DNA from: Henricia sp. BOLD:AAB3569
Lineage: Eukaryota; Echinodermata; Asteroidea; Spinulosida; Echinasteridae
Length of the DNA: 64,000 bases
Reading direction: 5' to 3'
Assembly: GCA_037783545.1 (NCBI GenBank)
Contig: JBBELK010000826.1
Coordinates: 124,001 to 188,000 of the forward strand
Each line of letters opens with the position of its first letter. Within the stretch, counting starts at the first letter, position 1. The position numbers and the translations under genes were made by a program. This document shows positions 18,687-32,754 of the stretch, piece after piece. The notes under the pieces are model-generated. The model was not told the origin of the DNA and searched no databases. It saw nothing but the letters and a program-made list of their open reading frames with translations.

Positions 18687-21600
18687 TCAGAGGTAGCCTA
18701 GGTCTAGTGCATGGTGTAATGCTGCTAAGTCCGAATGACTAGACACTCGCCAAAAGGGAAAGTCCATCTGCAAGGGGGAGGGGGAGAAGGGAAGACAGAT
18801 AGAGAAAGAAATTTTATTTTTTCAATCATAAAGCAATAATTCTACCAGAAAAAGTCAACCATTAAACACAAAATTGCAAATATTGTTTTCAATGCCACAA
18901 GACTGGTCCAAAGTACTGAACGCAGAACAATCTAATTTTAATGATATCTGTAAATTGATGAAACCCAAGGCCAGTAGTTTGACAATTGTAGGTAGAGCCA
19001 GCAACATACTCATTCAGCAACCAAACTGGCAATCAAAAATACATGCCAACAAGTTTAACTGGCATACGGCACTACCAAATTTGTCAAACTAACAGACCTG
19101 GGGCCGATTTCACAAAGTGCTAAGACGCGGTTTAGAAAGGGTCACTCTTCTTATCTTGGCGTATTGGTATGGGAATTAGGACACATTGAACTCGTCTTAA
19201 CTTTTGTGAAATCGATTTCAGGTCTTAGTGGCTAGTTGATAACTTGTACTAACTGGCAAGAACCTGTTAGTTGATTTAAATACATCACATGAGGCCGATT
19301 TCACAAAGCGTTAAGACGCGTCTTAGGAATGGTCACTGTTCGTATCTTGGGATGTTGCTATTGGAATTCGGACACATTGAACTCATCTTAACTTTTGTGA
19401 AATCAAGTTATTTTCAAACAAGGTCAAAAAATGAGTAATAAATTGACAGGCCAAAACGAACGGTTTGTCAACTCAAAAACAGACAAAATAAAGGCGGCCG
19501 ATAGGCAAAATTTATCAAACAAACAGCCAACAGGCCAATTTTATCAAACAGGCGGGCAACTAATGGCCAAATTTATCAAACGGGCCAAATTTATCAAACA
19601 GGCGGCCAACAGGTCAAATTTACAAACTGGAAACCTTGTGTAACATGCATGCAGTTAACACAATTTAAAAGTTAAGAAAATTTACCAGCCTGTGAAAAAT
19701 CACAGAATTGGAGTTGGGAATAGTTAGACATGGGTTTGGCCCGGTTGCAGAAGTCAAAGCGTTGGCACAAAAAACGATCTTTGGTCTAAACACAAGAACC
19801 GTGCCCCCAAACCATTTCTCCCAATCACAGGGCAAAGGCTAGTCTGTTACGCACCCCTCTAGTCTTACACCTCTCCTAAACGTGCCTATTTGCTTCTCCT
19901 GGGACCTCTGAGGTGTTCCCTTCCCAGCCCTTTAAGGCAAAGGTAGGATTGTCTTCAACTACCCCCAGGATATCCCAGATAACATACTTAGGACCCTGGA
20001 GTCCCTCGAGATTCCTTATCTCAGCTGCAACTCTTGCCGGTTTCTGTCCAAATCTAGTTTGGTTTTTGATTTATTTGCTTTTTTTATATAATAAATGTCA
20101 TAAAGTCACTGCTTCAGAATTATCTTGGAGCACATTTACTATGCTCCTTTTAAACCCAAACTCAGAAAGTTAAATTCCTCAATTTTTGTAAATTATTCTT
20201 TTAGAAAAACAATGCCATTTCTGAGAATTGTAGAAGTTCATAGTTCATTTTGTCCACTTTTACAAAATAAAATACATGTCATTTTCATTTTTTCTTCTTC
20301 TTTAAGTCACCAGAGTTTTAAAAAGCAAAATCCTGCAAAGACTTAAGATCTTCGAAGAAGCACAAGTCTAGCATTCTAGAATTTCCACAAAAACTAAAAG
20401 TTTGTGTAAAAATCCTCCGAAATCACAAGACGAAAATTGCAGTAATATATCTATCACTCCCAGTGGTGTAATGCAGAAATTGTCCTGATATAAAACCTGA
20501 CAATTTTTATCACGAGATTAATCGTAATAATGTTTCAAGACTTGTGAAAAATTAGTTCTGACATTTTTGCATTTTGACGGCATTATTCCAAGCGCTTCAA
20601 TTCTTTCCCCGGGCCATATCCTGCTAACATTTCCCCATCCAATGACAATCCCCTACAGCCATCCCACATCCAATCCTGCTGACTTTATTGGCTGACAAGC
20701 CCCACGGTCAGACCTAAACGATTTTCCCGCTCACAAGCCAACCCGTACTGGGAACCAACACTGAAACCGTGTCGTTAATCTTTACCACCTGGATAATGAG
20801 TTACTTTCTTTAGTTACTCGGCTAAGTTCGTGGTTTGATTTTTGTGTTTCAAGTCGGGAATTTATGTCGGCCTCGAGGCAATGTCAGAAGTCAGGTGGTT
20901 TCCGAGTTAAACCTGACAAAATTACTGATGATTTCAAGCAAAAGAACGTAACACTGAACTCAACAGTTAAGAAAACAAAACGAGTTACTTGCCTGGTCTG
21001 TGATGAATTGTACCAACGTTTAATTCCTAATTCTAAGTTTTCGTGGGATACAGGAGGATTATGATTAAACAGTGTGCGAACACGCAAATGCATGGAGGTT
21101 TAGAATCCAGTTACAGTGAAACCTGCTATTAAGGCCACCTTGATAACAAGCCACCTGCATATAGTGGCCACCCACCTTTGGTCCCAAATGCCATGTGTAT
21201 AATGCTTAAGAAACCTCTATAAAGAGGCCACCTCTTTATAGTGGCCAGTTTGTTTACGGTCCCAATGGTGGCCACTATAGACAAGTTTCACTGTATAACA
21301 ACAAAATTGTCTAGTACCGAGGCCCCTTTTAAGAGTGTCCGACATACGTGTCAAATGCTCAATATTTTAAACTTGTTTTAATGCGCGCCTTTTCACTAGA
21401 TTTAAAATGTTTAGTAACACACGCAAAAAAAAGACCAAATCTTGAAATAATTTGGAAAAAAAATACTGATTGTACTCTTTGGCCAGTGTTTTTTCGGGAA
21501 ACCTCCAAGGGGTAGACCTTCCTTGAAATGCTGAAAGCTAAGTTCATTATACAGCGGGGCCCAAACTTGACTGTGACAATTTAATTAGGGCCCTATTGAC

Positions 21601-24600
21601 CCCGAGTTGTGATTGCAATTAGACTGTGTGACAATCACGTTAGCGGCACGGCGCCCGGGGGCCAACTCCGCAAAGTGACAAGATGGGGTTTCAACGTGGA
21701 CAATTCTTGTTTTGCCCACACTGTTACGAGACAGAGGCAGGCCAACTAGACTCTTTCCCCCCCCCCCCCCCCCCTTCATTAGGCTTTGCTGATTGCATTT
21801 TATTTGTAACCTGAACATTGTGTCAACGTCATCATGAGCAACTTTCTGACTTCCAACGTTTGCCTTTCGGCAACTTTGGTGGAAAGAGATAAAGTGTCAA
21901 AACAGGATGTTCAGTGAAAAAATACAAAATGTTTTAAATGTTTTCATGAAATTTTCTCAGAATTATAGAGTAACTTGAAGCATAATTGAGTTTGTACTAC
22001 GTGTCAAAAAAAACCTTGTTTACATGATGTGAAATTTTGGTTTAAATCCGTTGGAAAATGACAAGGTTATTTAAGATTAAAAGTAGGATATTTTCTTTTT
22101 TTGGACACGTAGTATGTTGGACATGTAGTGAACATCTGATGTGCATGTGGTATGCATGTGATTAACATGTGATACGCATGTGATGTGCCATGCATGTGAC
22201 CTGCATGTAACTAGTCGGGTATCTATGGGGGACCCCCGTGCACCACCCCCGCCCCCAGTACTAAACCAAACCAACTTTTTTAGGTGCATTTTATGGTCCT
22301 AAAAGTGAATAAAACCCGATGCACTCGGGATATTCAAAATTGCAGCCAATATGGCCGACAAAAATGGTCCAAAATCATATATTGGCCAAATAATATAATG
22401 AAAGCACTTATAAAATTGCTAGTTATGTTTTTGACCCTCGCAAATTTATTTCTGGGGTCCCCATTTTTTCTACCAGGCTTCAGATTCAAAATGGCGGCCA
22501 ATATGGCGGCCAATATGGCTGCCAAAAGTGGCCAAATATATGAAAAATAATATATAATGGACAAAAACAACGATAAACACATATTTAACGAAAGTTATGT
22601 TTCTTACCCTCGCAAATTTATTTCTGGGGTCCCCTTTTTGTATTATGCTTCCAAATCAAAATGGCGGCCAATATGGCTGCCAAAAGTGGCCGATATGAGA
22701 AAAATGATATACATGTATAATGGACACAAAATATGATAAACGCATACATGTACAATAAATGCAATCCCCAGTATTAACTTACAACCTTTTAGGGTGCTTT
22801 TTATGATCTTAAAGCATATCTGGGATGTTAACAATAAAATAAAATGCTCTGGAGATATCTAAGATGGCGGCCATTATGGCCACTAATATGTCCAAAATGA
22901 AAAAGATCATATATTAGCCAAATAATGACAAAATCATTTATAAAATTGCTAGAACTTTTTTTAAATGTTTCTTACCCTCGCAAATTTTATTTTTGGGGTT
23001 TTCTACCATGCTCCAAATTCAAAATGGCTGCCAAAAGTAGCCATGTATGAGGAGAATGGGCCAAAAGTTATGGTAAACACGTACATTAAATGCACAACCA
23101 ACCCACACCTTTTTAAGGTCCCTTTTATGATCCTAAATGATATTTTGGATGTTACCAATTACGCAAAATGTTCTTGAGATATCCAAGATGGCGGGCAAAG
23201 TGCCTGCCAAAAATGCTCAAACATGGAACAAAATTGGCCAAAAAATATGCTAAAGGCATAATAAAATTGTTAGTTGTACGTTTTTATCCCCTACAATATA
23301 ATTTCTAGAGTCATTTTTGCTATCATGCTCAAAATATTGGCCACCATCTTTATCTCCAAAAGATTTTATTTTAATAATATTAACATCCAAAACTGTTTCA
23401 GAACTCTAAAAGCCACCATAAAAAGTTGGTGAGGTTAGTTCAGCGGGAGGGGGTTGCATTCAATGTATGCATTATTTTTCTCATATTTGGCCACTTTTGG
23501 CAGCCTTATTTGTCGGCAATTTTGAATTTAGAGCACAATAGAAAACAGGGGACATCATAAAAAAAACATAACTAGCAAGTTCCTAAATTATTTTATCATA
23601 TTTTATTTTTATTTATTCACCACATCCAACAGCGGAGGGACCGCCAATTACAGGAATGGGAGCAAGTGTGGTTGAGTGCCTTGCTCAAGGGCACAGGTGC
23701 CACAACCCGTCACGGCCCGGAATCGAACCTACATTCTAGTACTAGCACAGGAACTTAAGTTCGACGCACTAGACCGCTCGGCCATAACACCACATATATT
23801 ATATTTGGCATATGATCTTTTTCATTTTGGACATTTTATTTTATTGTTAACATCCCAGATATGCTTTAGGATCATAAAAAGCACCCTATAAGGTTGTAAG
23901 TTAATACTGGGGATTGTATTTAATGTCATGTATGCGTTTATCATATTTTTTGTCCATTATACATGTATATAATTTTTCTCATATCGGCCACTTTTGGCAG
24001 CCATATTGGCCGCCATTTTGATTTGGAAGCAAAAGGGGACCCCAGAAATAAATTTGCGAGAGTCATATAACTTTTGTTAAATATGTGTTTATCGTTATTT
24101 TTGTCCATTATATATCATTTTTCATATATTTTGCCACTTTTGGCAGCCATATTTTGAATCTGAAGCATGATAGAAAAAAGGGGACCCCATAAAAAAATTT
24201 GCGAGTGTCAAAAACATATAACTAGCAATTTTATAAGTGCTTTCATTATATTATTTGGCCAATATATCATTTTGGACCATTTTTGGCGGCCATATTGGCC
24301 GCCATTTTGAATATCCCGAGTGCATCGTTTTTTTTTCACTGTTAACATCAAAAATGTGTTTTAGGACCATAAAATGCACCTAAAAAAGTTGGTTTGGTTT
24401 AGTACTGGGGGGAGGGGGGGTGCACAGGGGGTCCCCCATAGATACTCGACTAACCTGCATGTGATGACAGCTTTGCATACCAACCTGTTTAGCAGCTTGT
24501 TCTTCATCTTTGGCATCACCGATTGCAACATAAGTGATTTTCCGACCGAAGCGCGCCACAATGCGCTCAAAGCAACTCTCCTTTCCGACCCGCGTGGCAC

Positions 24601-27600
24601 TGTACACGTTCTCGATGTTGAAGACGCCACCGAGACCGTACAGTAGCACTTTGGCAATGGCCGGTACGAGTTGGGTCGTCGTTACTAAGACGTTTACGCA
24701 ATTCGTCCTGTATGGGGAAAATTTCAAGTTGGGCGTATTTAAAAAAAACTTTATGATAAAAACATGTATGACGACAATTCAAAATGGCTGATTGTTAAGT
24801 TTGGGTTACTGAAATGCAGAAATAAATCTGCAAACAATTTGTGGTTTTTGCTAAGTATTTAAATGTTCTTAAAAGCAAGTTGGTAAGCAGTTTGCAACAG
24901 TTTCTACATGAATTATCTCGTTCTCTAAAGTGTCAGCGTTTTGAAAAGATTTTGCAATATATTTTAACAGTTGTTTGGTAAAGGATTGATTACAAAGAAA
25001 GATACCATTGTTTAAAGTTTCATTTTAATTTATTTTTAATAATCAGAACATAAAAGTAATGAGTAGTCAGACAAAGTGTACTCCAACAACAAATTTTCAG
25101 ATCATTTCCCCGCTTTGAATCAACACGTACGTTATTACGTCACAACACCAATTTTTCCACAGGATTTTTCCACAAGAATATCTCTACTTGCTTGGACAAA
25201 TACAGTAATAAAGTGATTAAAAATTGTCTGATAGCCGAGCGTAATTTTACGTTCTGATTACTCAAGTCAGACATGCCCAGTTTGATGGATGTGTGACCAT
25301 AGCATTACCTAGAATTAACAATGGAGAGCGATTTTAGCGCTATAGTAAGCCATGAGTCCGTCATGGCTTCGATTTCGGCTCGGAGTTGCAGCCATTGTTC
25401 GCGTTTCTGAGGACCCAGAAGACCTGATGGCAAAATGGACACCAAATCTATGGGTCAAGATACAGAAAAAGGGACGATATGAGTGATAGACGGAGTGACA
25501 GACACGGTGGGGTAAGGGGTTGGGGGGAAGGGGTTGGGAGGGAAAAGGGGTGGTGACGAATAGAGAAACGCAGGGGTGGTACACAGGGTGGGGAAAAAAT
25601 GATGAGAAATTATGTTGTGCACAAAGAGACTTCTAAAGTGTAATGTCAGTTGCCGGGTTAATATACCGAACCGCAAAAGAAACAACGCTTTTTCAATTGT
25701 TGATCAAACATCAACAGAAAATATGTCCTTTCTTTGTCATTTTGAGTGTGCTTAATTTGACAACATGTTGTACCATTACACTGAAAGTTTACCCAAATGC
25801 CCAGCTGAATTTGCTATTTTCAAAATGAAGCTTCCATTATCCAGATTCAAGCGACGTTTCTTTATCGGTTCAGTATATTCCTTGGTAATCTGAAATGTCC
25901 ATTGCTAAAGCACAGGGAAACAATTCACTTTCCACTTTATTTGTTGGTTTATCACAATGCATGGCAAATATGATATTACAATAGCGTCACTCATTACAAA
26001 GGCAATACATTTTTGTTCTTTAGAAAATCCAAGAAAATCATTTCAATACCTCAATAGGGCGCTTTCACAAGAGGTCAAAAGGTCACGGGTCACTATTGCT
26101 TGTCCTCCAGATCGGGAGAGAACAATAGAGCCATGTAAGGAAACATACATGGCTGCTTGCAGAAAAGCATGTGGCTCTATTGTTCTCTTCCGATCTGGAG
26201 GACAAGCAATAGTGACCCGTAACCTTTTGGCACCCTGGTCTATATATACATTTTTGCATAAAATATTAAAATCAGACATTTTTCAGCCACAATGCCACTT
26301 TTGACTTACCTCCTACATTATTCTTGTAAGCGCTGTAGATTTCTTTTATTCTACGATACCGGTAAGCGAGTTTTCGCATCCAGTCGACGCCGCCCCGGAC
26401 TCCCGTAGCTAGACACAGATTAGCGCTGGTCGCTGCCGCGTGGAACCCGTCTGTTTGGAAGTTATAATTGCTGCAACACAAAATTGACAGGGTAACGATA
26501 AATTTAAATATCTAAATACTGTTACAAATGGCGTTTATCTTGGCGAAATTAGCAAAAACTTGTATACAGAAGAAAAATAATTGCCGACAAATTCTCCTAA
26601 AACCCCGAGCTTAATTCATATTAAATTGAGACAGGTGGGAGGCCAACATTATTCAAATATTAATAACAATGGATTTGGCCCACAGAACAGGTGGAATGAT
26701 CGTACTGAACATCCTGTCAAGACAAAGAACTGGACAATTTGCCTTGTGGGTCCCCGTGAAATGTGAGAGAAATCCCATTTTTCCCCCAGTGGGCTTTCCT
26801 GAAGTGATGATGTGGCGCTGTCGATTTGTGGGCTAATTTTTTAATGTTTTTTTTTGTCTGAGAATTCTACAAATCATAATATACACAAAAGATAGTTCAT
26901 TTTTGTAGTATTACCGGTATATCTAAACAGACTATGCATTTGACTGTGGAAAAGATTTCATTGTTTTCAAAATGACCCATTGTTAAATTTAACAATTGTA
27001 TTGAATTGACAAATTGCAAGCTCTGCTTATTATTAACGTTTTGAAACATTTTGTATGGGGGTTTGGGGCGTATCTTAAATGGTCTCTGGAAGGGATGGTT
27101 ATTTCATTGAAGGGATTATCCCTCTGTAGAGCTTGCTAAGCTCACGTGATAGCCAATCCCAATCAGTGAGGAACAACTGCACTACCGTGATTCGAGACCA
27201 CCAGTTGGCTTCATAGCTCAATTGGTAGGGCATCTGCACGTTAAGCAGAAGGTCCGTGGTTTGAATCCCGGTGGAGCCAAGTTGCTTTTCATTGCATCCA
27301 GATTTCCCACACTCATGGACATTTGTCCACATTTGTATCACATTTTGTATGGATCAGTGCCAACAATTATATTTTGATATCATGTTATTTTGCCTTTCAG
27401 AAAGACTGTTAGAGTCAAAATATATGGCCACAAAATCTACCGCATTGCTAAAGTACAAAATGGACACAAAAAATGGATGCAAATTTTATGCTACTGCCTA
27501 TGCAATCGCCAACTTGCTTAGAATGCAAGCAGTCGTTGATTATATGTCACCTTCTGCTAAACTGCTTGGCCAGTGTTTGATACACGTGAATAATTTGCAC

Positions 27601-30600
27601 AAAACCTGACAGGATTTGGCCTGGGGGGATGGGTAGGGGTCCATTTGGGGTCAGGGGGAGGCCTGAAAGATAGACACATGTCACTAAACTGGGGGAGAGG
27701 GGGAATGGGGGGAACGCTTGAACTTGATTGTGGCTGTTTATTGCAGGAACGTGTCAAAGTATGACACAAATATGAAACGGACGGTTTTGCTTTAGGGGAT
27801 GGATTTTTGGCAACTGATGGGTAGCGAGTGGTCAAGGGGGAAGGGGTGAATTGGGGGGAGGGGGGTGAGGGGCTGTAGGACGGCTAACTACAAAAAAGGG
27901 GGTTAATTCCCTTGCTTGTTATAGCCAATATGCCTTTAGAGGAATTTCATATTGTCATCAACAATCTTTGCAGCAATTTAAATTAGATTGTTTTTAACTA
28001 GCACAGACTACTAAAGTGTGACATCAGTAGCTTGGTTTAAATATTCACTGGTAACCTGAAACGTCCATTGCTAAAGTGCAGGGAAACAGTTCACTGGTTT
28101 TAGTGTAGACCCAATAAATTGGCAACACACAAAGGGTGCCGTTTTCAAAAATAAAATAAAAGATATACCCCTGTGTTTTTCTGATACAACAATAATACAA
28201 TTAATGTCCACCCTTCCAGCAAATTAATTGGGGCAACGATAATTTCTTCTGGGTGTCTTTAAGTTGGAAAAAAAATAATAATAATCGTGTCCCAGTTAGC
28301 AACAGCCTAAACATTTGACATTAATATCGCAACGCAGGTCTCCTAAGCATATTGGCTTTCCATTGCAGTGGAAATTTGTTTTCGTAGCCAACAGAGCAGA
28401 AAATAGGATCGGTTTCGAGGGAAAATAAATGTTGGGAAGTCAAGAAACTGAAGCGAGGTGGGCCACGAGGGAGCAGGGAAGGAAAGGGGTACCCTGGGAA
28501 CACAAAGGAAATGAAGCTGATTGGTTTACTGCTGCAGGGTAAAGGCAGCTGATTGGACGATATGTTGGAGGGATCACTGTAATCTATCACATGTGTCAGA
28601 GTTAGGCAGATTTATTTGGCGACCGTGAGGTAGGGTTAAGAGTTAGGCAAAGTGTTGCAATGTACATGTTAGGCAAATACAGTGCTTTTCATTAGCACTG
28701 AGTTCTGTGTGCTTGGTTTAATAGTCCTTAGCAAGATTATGTTTGAACAGGGAAAACTGCTAAGCATTTTTTTTGCGGAGGATGTTTAGGTGTACAAATA
28801 GAGAGCTTTAAGATGTATTGTCCGTGTTTTGGGTGTGGCACCTCAAACAAAAAATTACAAAAATTGAATTGGTATTTTTCTAGAAACTAAAAGTTATTCG
28901 CTTTCAGAAATTGATTTAACTTGCGTCGGGGAGACTGAATGTTAATTAGGGTTTGTTTTGCCCTTTCCAAACGTAAATTGTTGGGTGTCAAATTAAAGAC
29001 ACCAGAAGTAATGTTCGCTTTCAAATGAGACATCAACAGAAGAGAGAAAAAATAAACGTTTAGTATCGAACATTTATCGAACATCTAGAGTCCGCCAATA
29101 ATTAAAACAACTCACGGCAATGCGCAAAAACGGCCGTATAAAAATGGCATTTTTCACAAGGTTGCCGATATCTAAAATACCAAGTATGATGTTTTTTTGT
29201 TAAAATGAAGTAAATGCTTTAAAAATTCGTTCGGATAAAAACAAATTTAAATTTTGCTGAGAATCACGGAAAATATAACTTTAGTTGTCTGGGCACTGAT
29301 TCAACACTAACAATCACTGAACCATTTACCTAGTGTGTTTTTTCATTGGACGGTTCAGCTGATGGCTCAATGTTTAGAGTCAGTTACTGTGACAATGATG
29401 TCACATATGCTTACCTGAGGTCCTGGCCATTATCGTCAGACGCCACATCGTCAATATGCACCTGGTCGCACTCCTTGGAAATGGGAAAAACCCAAAGAAT
29501 TACACAGTGGAAAAAACAAACATTCTCTTGAAAACAGAATTAAATGTTTCATGAAATGTGACCGTCCACATCAACGGGCGATAAAGTCATCATACTTTAT
29601 GTCAATTTGTTTTGATTTTGTTACAATGTTAAAATAAGGTCTGAGCACCGTTTGTGTAAAATTTGGTGACTGTAGCTTAATGGAAAAATGGTGGTTAATT
29701 ATTGGTCTAATTTTAGGTCTATTGATTTTAAAAGTAGTACATATGATTGGTAATCTGTTTAAAATAGCGTGATTTCCACTAGTAATTGAAAGCTTATGTC
29801 GAGAAAACTACCTTGTAGAAATTTCAGCCACATAGATACAGTAATATTCTAGAAAACCTAAAAAAATCTAAGCATGTTTTTTTGTGCATGAATGAATGGC
29901 TAAAACAAAACAAAAATTTAAATTTAAAAACAAATCACCTGCAGCCAATCTTTTCAGATTCAAGCAGTTTTCTCATGAATGGGGGAACTTCAGACGAAAT
30001 AATTTCACAGGATGATTACTACCATTACCATCTTGATAACAAGTAAGCTTAAAGATAATAATTCAGACATTTTTTGAAGGGTAATTACCAAACATAGATT
30101 TTATGTTTCTCAGGAAAATGTGATGCCATTTTATCAAGCATAAACTAAGATTTCTCACATTTGTTTATTCAGACATGGCCGGATTCAGTGAACCGTAACT
30201 CCACTTCTAACGTACAAACTTGAGACAAGCAGCATTTTAAAACTTAGATTTTGTATTTTCTGAAACTCTAAAAACCCAATTGATTTAGGGATGAATTTGT
30301 GGTAAACAGGCTATTTGTGGTAAATTGTCACACAATTATGCTTGAAAATGTGTCAGAAATTAAACCTCTATGCAAAGGTCCCCTTTGGAGGAGTGGGAGG
30401 GTGGGGGTAGAGGGGGGGTAGAGGGGAGAGGCAGAGCAGTTGCCCTTCTGAAGTGGTGGTTAAGAGATTGGTCTGGCCTCTGACCCCGAGGCCATAGCTT
30501 CATTTGTTTATAAAGTAAACAAGTTATAGTCTGGTTGACTGGCTAGGCCTGTGGCTGTGGTAAAATGGGTTGGGATGGGGAGGGTTGTGGGACAGCCCAA

Positions 30601-32713
30601 CTATTGTACTTTTCCCTTCAAGGTTGACTACATTTATTAATTCCTCTAGGCTATGGTTCACCCAGCCTCCTAACATTCTTTAAAGCTTACACAGCAAGCA
30701 TTTGGTTCACCATGACTGTTTTAAGTATTTAGGATCATTCTTCTCTCATCTTAAGTTTGGTTGTTTCATTTCACGGTGATATGGTACCGTACCAAAAATT
30801 GCGATTTAAACTTGTCAAATATTCCTGAATCACAAGCATGCGTTCTACATGCATGTAGTTATCACCTGATTTTTAGATCTTCACTTATTTCTTTCTCTTT
30901 CAAGCTTTAAAAAATGTCAAAAGGGTTTATAAAAATGGATAATAAATGAAGCCAGCGAGTGAAAAGTCCTAGTCAGTAACGGCATATTTTTACCCTTAAA
31001 TATATTGTTCAATTCATTGGAAAATTTATTTTTCATATGCGTAATGACAGCCTTAAAAATAATACCGTTGCTTGTCCTAATTTTAATCAATATACGGCCG
31101 CATATTTACAATTCTAACTTTTTTACTCACTTTTTGGAGCTTGAAATTGGGGTAGTCAAAGAAAGAGGGAAAAAAATGCCAAATTGAGGAAACAAAAGAG
31201 AGGTTTTTCTATTACTGAGCAGCGTCTTCCAGCTGCTCGCCTCCAGCGATTCATTTTCAAGATCTTCATAAAAAATGATGGCAGGAGAAAGACGGAAAGA
31301 GAGGAACAGTATGTACCAACGCTGGGACGAAATATAAAATAATAAGGCCTGTTTGAGTGCAACAGCCCAGAGGCTATTTTTCTTTCATCTAGAAAATGAC
31401 ACGAAGACCACGGAACAGGGGAAAAATAGGCTTGGCTTACAGGACGTTGCATCAGAGAGAAAAAGGGTTCTGGAGTTGTTCTTATGCTCCAGCCTCGAGG
31501 GGATTCGTTGAAGATAGACAGATTGAAAAAGCCCTGAGGCAAATCCAGCCTTGAAAAATTGCTCCTTGAAAAGAGGCCATGTGCTTGTAGAATTTGTCTT
31601 TTTTTTTAGGGGGAGGGGGGAGGGGAATCTATTCAGTACTTTGGCTGTAAACAGAGGCTCCAAATCTACAAATTATGAGTGGAGCTGGTGAGAGGAGAGC
31701 TCGTTTTGAGGTCTCTGTGGGATGGGAATTTCATTTGGTTGACAGGGGCTAGACAAATGTCCCCTGCGCTGGGGGATGCTTCTAGCAATCGCTGATGGTG
31801 GCACAGACACATTACGCAGATGAGATCTTGGCGAAATGGGAGGGACGGCATCGCCTACAGAATTAAGACTTGGTGTCATTCACCTACAACCTTAAAGTAA
31901 TTCCAAAGGAACTTGCAGGCTGTTCCGTTCATAAAAGATTTTGGCTCTTTTAATAATAATAATAATAATACAAGCATTTGTAAAGCGCCATCTATCTATG
32001 TAGACATATACCGAGGCGGCTGTTGCCATTATTACCACTGCCATCAGGAAATCACCAGAACCATTTCGCTTCAACTAGGTGGCAACCCGGCCAAGGCGCA
32101 CAACCCTATCAGCAGTTAGATTGTGGCATTCCCCTTAACAGCTTCCCATATATCGCTTGGGTTGACGAGGCAACTGGGATTAAGTGCCTTGCCCAGGGAC
32201 ACAGACACGTTGGTCGAAGTGGGGCTCGAACCCCTAACCTCTGATTGGGAGTCCCGCTTCATACCCACTAGACCACATGCACTCCCGTTCCAAACTTTCT
32301 AAACTGCTCTCGATCTCAAGACAAGTGATTGTTTTAATTAAAACTACGGCTCTTTAAGATTAGAAAACATCACATGTATACAGAAAAACAAAGAATTTAA
32401 TTTGAATATAAACAACGAAACAAGACCCTGAGAACTCGTCCCTTAAACAAAACACCTCATTTATTCAACCCAGCTGAACAATAAACCATTTCCCCACAGA
32501 ATGAAATTATCCTGGGGCAAAATAATTCCCCGGCGCTCACCCTCTTTTCTCTAAACACATTAGGAGTTTGCTAACTAGCCTGTAATTCATTCGCTGCCCA
32601 AACTGATTTGACTGAAGAGCCCCAGGCTGGGGACAGATCAATCAGCCCTAGGATCCCCAGCATGGAACTGTGCCCCTTTCTTATGTCCTTGCTTATAATA
32701 AGGAAAGTACTAC

Positions 32714-32754
<41 letters not shown>

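Noticed and set aside
26043-26304. Matching ORFs on both strands
   Set aside because: They come from the palindrome at 26076-26229, not from genes.
31156-31879. Several minus-strand ORFs of 60-128 aa
   Set aside because: Translations of purine-rich low-complexity intron sequence.
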